A stretch of DNA of 64,000 nucleotides, taken from NCBI RefSeq assembly GCF_000243255.1, contig NZ_CM001436.1, forward strand, positions 2,650,635 to 2,714,634. The letters run 5' to 3'. This stretch comes from Methanoplanus limicola DSM 2279. Its GTDB lineage: Archaea; Halobacteriota; Methanomicrobia; Methanomicrobiales; Methanomicrobiaceae. Every line of letters starts with the position of its first letter. Position 1 is the first letter of the stretch. This document shows positions 59,662 to 64,000 of this stretch, piece by piece. A model generated the notes under the pieces. The model was not told the origin of the DNA. It made no database searches and was given only the letters and a program-made list of their open reading frames with translations. Made by a program: the position numbers and the translations under genes.

Positions 59662-60306
59662 TTGGTAGAAAGGGTCCAGATTCTAAATGCCGTAAAATCG
59701 GCGATAGAAAAGGCGCCAAAGAGAAATTTCCAGGAATCAATGGAAATTATCGTCAATCTTAGAAATATTGACATGGCACAGCCTAAAAACCGTATAGATG
59801 AGACAATGCTTCTGCCACATGGCACAGGGAGAGTGGAAAAGATCGCTGTGCTTGGTAAAGGAGATATCACCACTCAGGCAAAAGCTGCAGGTGTAGATCT
59901 CATCATCGGACCTGAAGAAATTGAGCGTCTAGGTGGAGAAAAACGTGAAGCAAGGCAGATGGCCGACACTTACAGGTTTTTCCTTGCAGAGACAGCTGTT
60001 ATGCCTCTTGTAGGCCGTTTCTTAGGTACCAGGCTTGGTCCGCGTGGTAAGATGCCACAGCCAATTCCCCAGGGAGTTGACATCGGACCTATCGTAGAGC
60101 GTCTCCGCAAATCAGTCAAATTCAGAACCAAGGACAAGAAGACCTTCCATGTGAAAGTCGGTTCAACCGGTATGAATCCTGACGATATTGCAGAGAATAT
60201 CGATGCGGTTTTGAAGAAGGTAGAAGCCAATCTTGAAAGCGGTGTTATGAACATTCGTTCAGTTTACGTTAAAACATCCATGGGCCCGGCAGAGAGGTTA
60301 GTATAA
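59662..60306 (+). CDS. rpl1: Large ribosomal subunit protein L1
   Basis: L1 (214 residues) binds the mobile stalk near the E site and often regulates its own mRNA. Translation starts at TTG 59662 (giving VERVQILNAVKSAIEKAPKRNF after the initiator Met): GGAGGT lies six bases upstream, whereas the ATG at 59641 has none. Family motifs are FQESMEIIVNLRNIDM, LPHGTGR and RFLGTRLGPRGKMP. The TAA stop overlaps the L10 ATG by one base, so L1 and L10 are coupled. Confidence 0.96.
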   Translation: MVERVQILNAVKSAIEKAPKRNFQESMEIIVNLRNIDMAQPKNRIDETMLLPHGTGRVEKIAVLGKGDITTQAKAAGVDLIIGPEEIERLGGEKREARQMADTYRFFLAETAVMPLVGRFLGTRLGPRGKMPQPIPQGVDIGPIVERLRKSVKFRTKDKKTFHVKVGSTGMNPDDIAENIDAVLKKVEANLESGVMNIRSVYVKTSMGPAERLV

Positions 60307-61160
60307 TGGCATTATATACAGCACACCTGCCGCAGTGGAAAAGGGACGAAGTTGAGGAGATAAAGAGACACGCAGAGGAATACAAACTTGTAGGTCTTGT
60401 AGACTTCCAGGGTATCCCTGCAAGCCAGATGCAGCAGATGCGCCGCAACCTTCGTGGAAGCGCAGTGCTTAAGATGACAAGAAACACACTCATCGAGCAC
60501 GCTTTCGCAGAGATGGGCGGTGAAATCGAAGGCATCAACAACCATATCGAAGGTCACAGCGCTCTTATTTTCACAAACGAAAATCCCTTCAGACTGTACA
60601 AAAAACTTCAGGAGACAATGACAAAGATGGCTGCAAAGCCTGGTGAAGTTTCCCCTGAAGATATAACAGTTCCAAAAGGTCCGACATCATTCCCACCGGG
60701 ACCAATCGTTGGTCAGCTGCAGCAGGCAGGAATTCCTGCGGCAATTACCGGAGGAAAGGTAGTTATTCGTGAAACAAAAACCGTTGTCAAAGAAGGCGAA
60801 GTGATCAACGCAAAGATGGCAGACGTACTTTCAAAGCTTGATATAAAGCCAATTGATGTAGGTCTCAGTCTTCAGATTGCTTTCTACGAAGGAACTTTCT
60901 TCGAGCCCAAGACACTGGCGATTGATGAGACAGAGTACTTCAACAATCTCGTACTTGCAGCCCAGCAGGCATTTAACCTTTCAGTTAATGCAGTTATCCC
61001 GACAGCTACAACAGCAGGGGCAATTATTGGCAAGGCTGTACGCGAGGCACGCAACCTTGGTGTTGAAGCGGCAATATACGAGAAGGATATTGTTGAGCTG
61101 ATCATAGGACGTACACAGAGAGAATCTCTCGCTGTTAAAGCGATTGTTGAAGAAAATTAA
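60306..61160 (+). CDS. rpl10: Large ribosomal subunit protein L10/P0 (short form)
   Basis: L10 is the base for L12 dimers. The 284-residue protein has the rRNA-binding N-terminal domain (RDEVEEIKRHAEEYKLVGLVDFQGIPASQMQQMRRNLRG), the archaeal insert and the L12-binding helices (TEYFNNLVLAAQQAFNLSVNAVIPTATTAGAIIGKAVREARNL). It ends AVKAIVEEN and lacks the acidic tail plus GLGALFG end found in many archaeal P0 proteins. The stop is natural. Some Methanomicrobiales may share this. Confidence 0.95.
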   Translation: MALYTAHLPQWKRDEVEEIKRHAEEYKLVGLVDFQGIPASQMQQMRRNLRGSAVLKMTRNTLIEHAFAEMGGEIEGINNHIEGHSALIFTNENPFRLYKKLQETMTKMAAKPGEVSPEDITVPKGPTSFPPGPIVGQLQQAGIPAAITGGKVVIRETKTVVKEGEVINAKMADVLSKLDIKPIDVGLSLQIAFYEGTFFEPKTLAIDETEYFNNLVLAAQQAFNLSVNAVIPTATTAGAIIGKAVREARNLGVEAAIYEKDIVELIIGRTQRESLAVKAIVEEN

Positions 61161-61187
61161 TATAAAATAATATAAGGTGAATTAAAA

Positions 61188-61493
61188 ATGGAATACATCT
61201 ACGCAGCACTTATTTTGCACAACGCAGGAAAAGACGTAACTGAGGAAGCCGTAACTTCTGTCCTCAGTGCAGCAGGTATCGCAGTTAACGACAGCCGTGT
61301 AAAGGCACTCATCGCAGCACTTGACGGCGTTGACATTGAAGACGCAATTGCAAAGTCAGCAGTTGCAGCAGTAGCAGCAGCACCGGCAGCAGCAGCACCG
61401 GCTGAAGCAGCACCAGCTGAGGAAGAGGAAGAGGAAGAAGAAGAGGAAGATGCATCAGGCGGCATGGCCGGTCTCGGAGCACTCTTCGGATAA
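61188..61493 (+). CDS. rpl12: Large ribosomal subunit protein L12 (acidic P1-type)
   Basis: This 101-residue archaeal P1-type protein recruits translation GTPases to the stalk. The N-terminal helix pair for L10 binding reads [22 protein letters not shown] and [27 protein letters not shown]. An Ala/Pro hinge and a Glu-rich stretch end in the factor-binding [12 protein letters not shown] strong ribosome-binding site (aaggtgaat) precedes it. Last gene of the operon. Confidence 0.97.
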   Translation: MEYIYAALILHNAGKDVTEEAVTSVLSAAGIAVNDSRVKALIAALDGVDIEDAIAKSAVAAVAAAPAAAAPAEAAPAEEEEEEEEEEDASGGMAGLGALFG

Positions 61494-61498
61494 ATCTC

Positions 61499-61506
61499 TT
61501 TTTTTT
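61499..61506 (+). terminator. T8 terminator after L12
   Basis: A run of eight T starts six bases after the L12 stop codon, the end expected for the ribosomal operon. Confidence 0.65.
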
Positions 61507-61720
61507 AATTCCTAATCTTATACTAAAATCAGAACTATTCTGCGGATCCTTCTCATCCGGAAAAACATATTTCAGACAGCTGTAACATTACTGCATTTAA
61601 CTTCAGCTTTTTCCCGGATTTCCGGCTTAAAATATTAAGAAATAATTCAGGCAGAACCAAAACTGAGACTTCTGATCAGAATATAAATTCTTATTTCTCT
61701 GCGGGTAACAGATATCAATA

Positions 61721-63085
61721 ATGGATGCACTCATTATACTCGCCCTCACCCTTATTCTGATAACCGCCCTTGCATTTTCAAGGAAAGTGCCGGTTTTTAT
61801 CACCCTTGTAATGAGTGCACTCTTCTTTGGCCTTCTCGCCGGATTTGATCCGGATATAGTTATAAAATGGGCCATAGCCGGCATGGGAAGGGTATTTTCC
61901 GGATTCGCAGTCATTATACTCTCAGGAATAGTTATTGTCAGGCTGCTATCTGATCAGAATCTTCTCTCTGCCATGATGTACGGGATAAATAAACGGATAA
62001 AGAACCCGTGCCTCAGTGCCGGAATTTTAGGTTATCTCCTGTCCGTCCCGACAACCTGCTGTATCACAACATATATGATGCTGGCACCGGCACTGAAGAT
62101 GACAGGGAACAATCTCAATAATACCATAGATGGTAAGGACAGGGTTGAAGAGGACAATTACAATAGTGCTGATGAAAAGAGATCAAATACCCTGCTGTAT
62201 ACAGCGGCTGTCGGAAGCATAATCTCCTATGTGTTCATATTTCCGACACCGGTGACAATTCCCCTGTTTGAAGCTTTCGCACCGGAATTTCCGGCATTCT
62301 CATTTGATCTGCTTGCGGTTCCGGTTTCATCTGTCTCCCTTCTTGTCGTGATCTGGTTTTTCTGCAGGAGATTTCTCTCAAAAGAGAATGGAGCCAGTAC
62401 TGAAGAGAAGATAAGTAAGGGAAGAGATGAAGCCGATGATGAAAAAATTCCACTTAAAACCCAGGCAAAGGCATGGGCACCTTTCCTTACATTTATAATA
62501 TCAATCCCGGCAGGGCTTTTTCTGCTGAATCTCTCCCATGTAAGCCTCATGCAGTTCATCATGCTTCTGGCAATGATGACGGCACTCATTCTTGCCCCCG
62601 ATGGAATCAGAAAACGCAGTTTCTCAGACGGTGCAAAATTTGCAGGGCTTATTCTCTTCGACTTCTGTGCCGCAGGGGCAATCGGGAGTGTAATATCAGA
62701 ATCAGGCCTTGCCGACAGTGCATTTGAGAGCATGCTGCCGGTGATGCCCGTGATATTGATACCTTTCCTGACCGCTGCAATGCTTGCAACCGCCCAGGGG
62801 TCAAGAGTTGTTACAGCTGTTATTTCTGCTGAAATTATCGGGAAGAGTGTACTTGCAGAGATAATCCACCCTGTTCCCTTAATCATGATGATAATCGCAG
62901 GGACATGCTGTATATCATACCTGACGGACCCATACTTCTGGCTTGTTAAGAAGACAACCGGAGACGAGATAAAGACAGTCCTGAAAAACTACACCCTGCC
63001 GCTTGCATGCTACGGGATTTTTGTTTTTGTTATTGCTGTTGTGTTGTGGATGTTTGTATATCAGGCACCGCAGGCAGTTGCATAA
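61721..63085 (+). CDS. GntP-family permease
   Basis: This 454-residue membrane protein has 12 or so transmembrane helices. Conserved features of the GntP/gluconate:H+ symporter family include the early VFSGFAVIILSGIVIVRLL, VPTTCCITTYMMLAPAL, the re-entrant FDFCAAGAIGSVISESGLAD and ATAQGSRVVTAVISAEIIGKS (TAQGS-type motif). A charged cytoplasmic loop (residues 215-250) divides it. The usual substrate class is a sugar acid or short hydroxy/organic acid. Which one is used here is unknown. It is monocistronic, following the ribosomal operon. Confidence 0.85.
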   Translation: MDALIILALTLILITALAFSRKVPVFITLVMSALFFGLLAGFDPDIVIKWAIAGMGRVFSGFAVIILSGIVIVRLLSDQNLLSAMMYGINKRIKNPCLSAGILGYLLSVPTTCCITTYMMLAPALKMTGNNLNNTIDGKDRVEEDNYNSADEKRSNTLLYTAAVGSIISYVFIFPTPVTIPLFEAFAPEFPAFSFDLLAVPVSSVSLLVVIWFFCRRFLSKENGASTEEKISKGRDEADDEKIPLKTQAKAWAPFLTFIISIPAGLFLLNLSHVSLMQFIMLLAMMTALILAPDGIRKRSFSDGAKFAGLILFDFCAAGAIGSVISESGLADSAFESMLPVMPVILIPFLTAAMLATAQGSRVVTAVISAEIIGKSVLAEIIHPVPLIMMIIAGTCCISYLTDPYFWLVKKTTGDEIKTVLKNYTLPLACYGIFVFVIAVVLWMFVYQAPQAVA

Positions 63086-63104
63086 CCGCTATTTAACAGC
63101 AGGT

Positions 63105-63215
63105 GAACTACCTCTGGGCTAAAGACCAGAGAGGCTTCCTGCTTCATACCCAGGAGTAACCTCCACAAGTCCACAGGCCCTTCCCCTCGTTCCAAGGGTG
63201 TAAATATATTATGAC
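63105..63215 (+). mobile_element. IS200/IS605-like terminal hairpin relic
   Basis: GAACTACC is followed by a hairpin CTCTGG/CCAGAG around GCTAAAGA, then GGCTTCCTGCTTCAT. I recognise this order (AACTACC, hairpin with CTAAAG loop, GGCTTCCTGCTTC) as the conserved terminal, omega-RNA-related segment of IS605/IS1341 elements. Further non-coding text to about 63215 (cctccacaagtccacagg ... ccaagggtgtaaatat) looks like the rest of that end. No tnpA or tnpB is adjacent, so only the end remains. A similar hairpin sits at 13334. Confidence 0.5.
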
Positions 63216-63557
63216 TCATCTCCAGTATTCTGAGATTGAATATTTACCATATATATGTAGTGTTCATAGCGACAAAAATTAATCAGGGCACAGAAGGGGT
63301 ACCCGGAGAACTGACAGCCGGAATATCACCGGCAGGTACTCTAAATCATACCATTGACTTTTAAATTTCAATTACTGCGTCAGAAAACAGATAACAATCA
63401 TAAAATTCCGGTAAATAATTATAAAGGCTAAAAAGCAGATAATTCATATAGTTCATTAATCAACATAAAATGAACACAAAATTCATAAATTACGTAAAAA
63501 CAAACAAATCAGATAAACACAATAAAGGAAAGATAATTTCCGGTTGTGGTGATTAAA

Positions 63558-64000
63558 ATGAGAAAGGTATGTTTATCAGGAATATTATTACTATCTGTCA
63601 TTCTTCTTGCAGGTGCAGCATCAGCCGCAACTGTCGGAGGAGATCAGGGATGGTATAATGTCCACTGCAATGTGGACGGTGCAGCGGTTTACATGGACGG
63701 AAATTACATGGGTGAGATTGTAAACGGAATACTTACAGTCCCTGTTTACTCCACCGGAACTCCGTACAAGACAGTATCAGTTGAGATGCCGGGCTACACA
63801 ACATGGACAGAAAACATTGATACTAACCCGGCAGCAGGAGAACAGGAAGACATCTATGCAACATTAAACCCTGTACCCACACCTGAGCCAATCATGATCG
63901 GCGGCGACACAGGATATTACGTTGTATACTGCAATGTTGACGGTGCTGATGTCTACTTCGGCTCAGACTATAAAGGACAGACTGCAAACGGCGAACTGAC
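63558..64000 (+). CDS. PEGA-domain surface protein, cut by window edge
   Basis: The gene runs off the right end, with about 147 codons visible. It begins with a signal peptide (MRKVCLSGILLLSVILLAGAASA), then GGDQGWYNVHCNVDGAAVYMDGNYMGEI and, later, GDTGYYVVYCNVDGADVYFGSDYKGQ. These are PEGA-like repeats similar in layout to the protein at 39366-40676, whose N-terminal WYTFHTNVDGATIYVDG matches closely. Likely another cell-wall exposed protein. The ATG follows a purine-poor leader with no clear ribosome-binding site. Confidence 0.85.
   Translation, partial: MRKVCLSGILLLSVILLAGAASAATVGGDQGWYNVHCNVDGAAVYMDGNYMGEIVNGILTVPVYSTGTPYKTVSVEMPGYTTWTENIDTNPAAGEQEDIYATLNPVPTPEPIMIGGDTGYYVVYCNVDGADVYFGSDYKGQTANGEL

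Overview
The window is chromosomal DNA of a methanogenic archaeon, most likely of the order Methanomicrobiales. Visible grounds are TFB, Gar1, SRP19, eukaryote-type ribosomal proteins (S8e, S6e, L10/P0, acidic L12), aIF5B, Sec61-gamma/Spt5, archaeal DtdA, the methanopterin enzyme MptE, HypB, and PEGA and DUF3821 surface proteins. Promoters look archaeal (TATA boxes, several probable leaderless starts) and termination is by T-runs. The closest genus cannot be named from sequence reading alone.

Layout. 0-0.8 kb: a toxin-antitoxin-like pair and tRNA-Ala. 1.2-8.4 kb: information processing and maturation genes (gar1-tfb, srp19-PHP, hypB, S8e, DUF2240, S6e, aIF5B). 8.9-19.4 kb: tRNA-His, then an accessory island with a MITE-like element, VapBC, a truncated ATP-binding regulator gene, an array of 84-bp tandem repeats, a RelE pair, a duplicated and broken type I specificity (hsdS) locus, an intact orphan hsdS, a small unknown gene pair, a Fic protein and a HicBA pair whose hicA carries one in-frame amber codon. 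19.5-23.8 kb: hflX behind a 17-codon leader ORF, and two convergent DUF4143-type ATPases.

24-33 kb: exported and transport functions, including a phospholipase B/C45-like hydrolase, a DUF2202 lipoprotein, a znuACB-type metal transporter, and an operon pairing a LivJ-like binding protein with an Nramp-like transporter fused to a LytS-type 5TM receptor domain. 33-45.6 kb: a DUF3089 hydrolase, a two-gene unit of a PhoU/DUF47-containing protein plus a PPDK-like enzyme lacking the PEP/pyruvate domain, a B12-radical SAM enzyme, PEGA and DUF3821 surface proteins, and an ABC-2 exporter with one permease fused to a PrsW-type intramembrane protease.

45.6-57 kb: two near-identical tRNA-Lys genes, an RCK-DHH phosphoesterase, mptE, a COG1031 radical SAM enzyme, a site-2 protease with CBS domains, a PRC-barrel protein, Thg1 and IleRS. 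55.9-61.5 kb: the conserved dtdA-ftsZ-secE-spt5-L11-L1-L10-L12 block, with a structured leader before L1. 61.7-64 kb: a GntP-type permease, an IS200/IS605-like terminal relic and the start of a second PEGA protein cut by the window edge.

Themes. The tRNA-His gene does not encode G-1, and thg1, whose product can supply that base, lies 43 kb away in the same window. The strongest candidates for undescribed biology are the binding protein plus Nramp-5TMR operon, the DUF47/PPDK-like pair, the permease-PrsW fusion, the 84-bp array flanking the shuffled hsdS block, the possible L1 leader switch and the hflX leader ORF.
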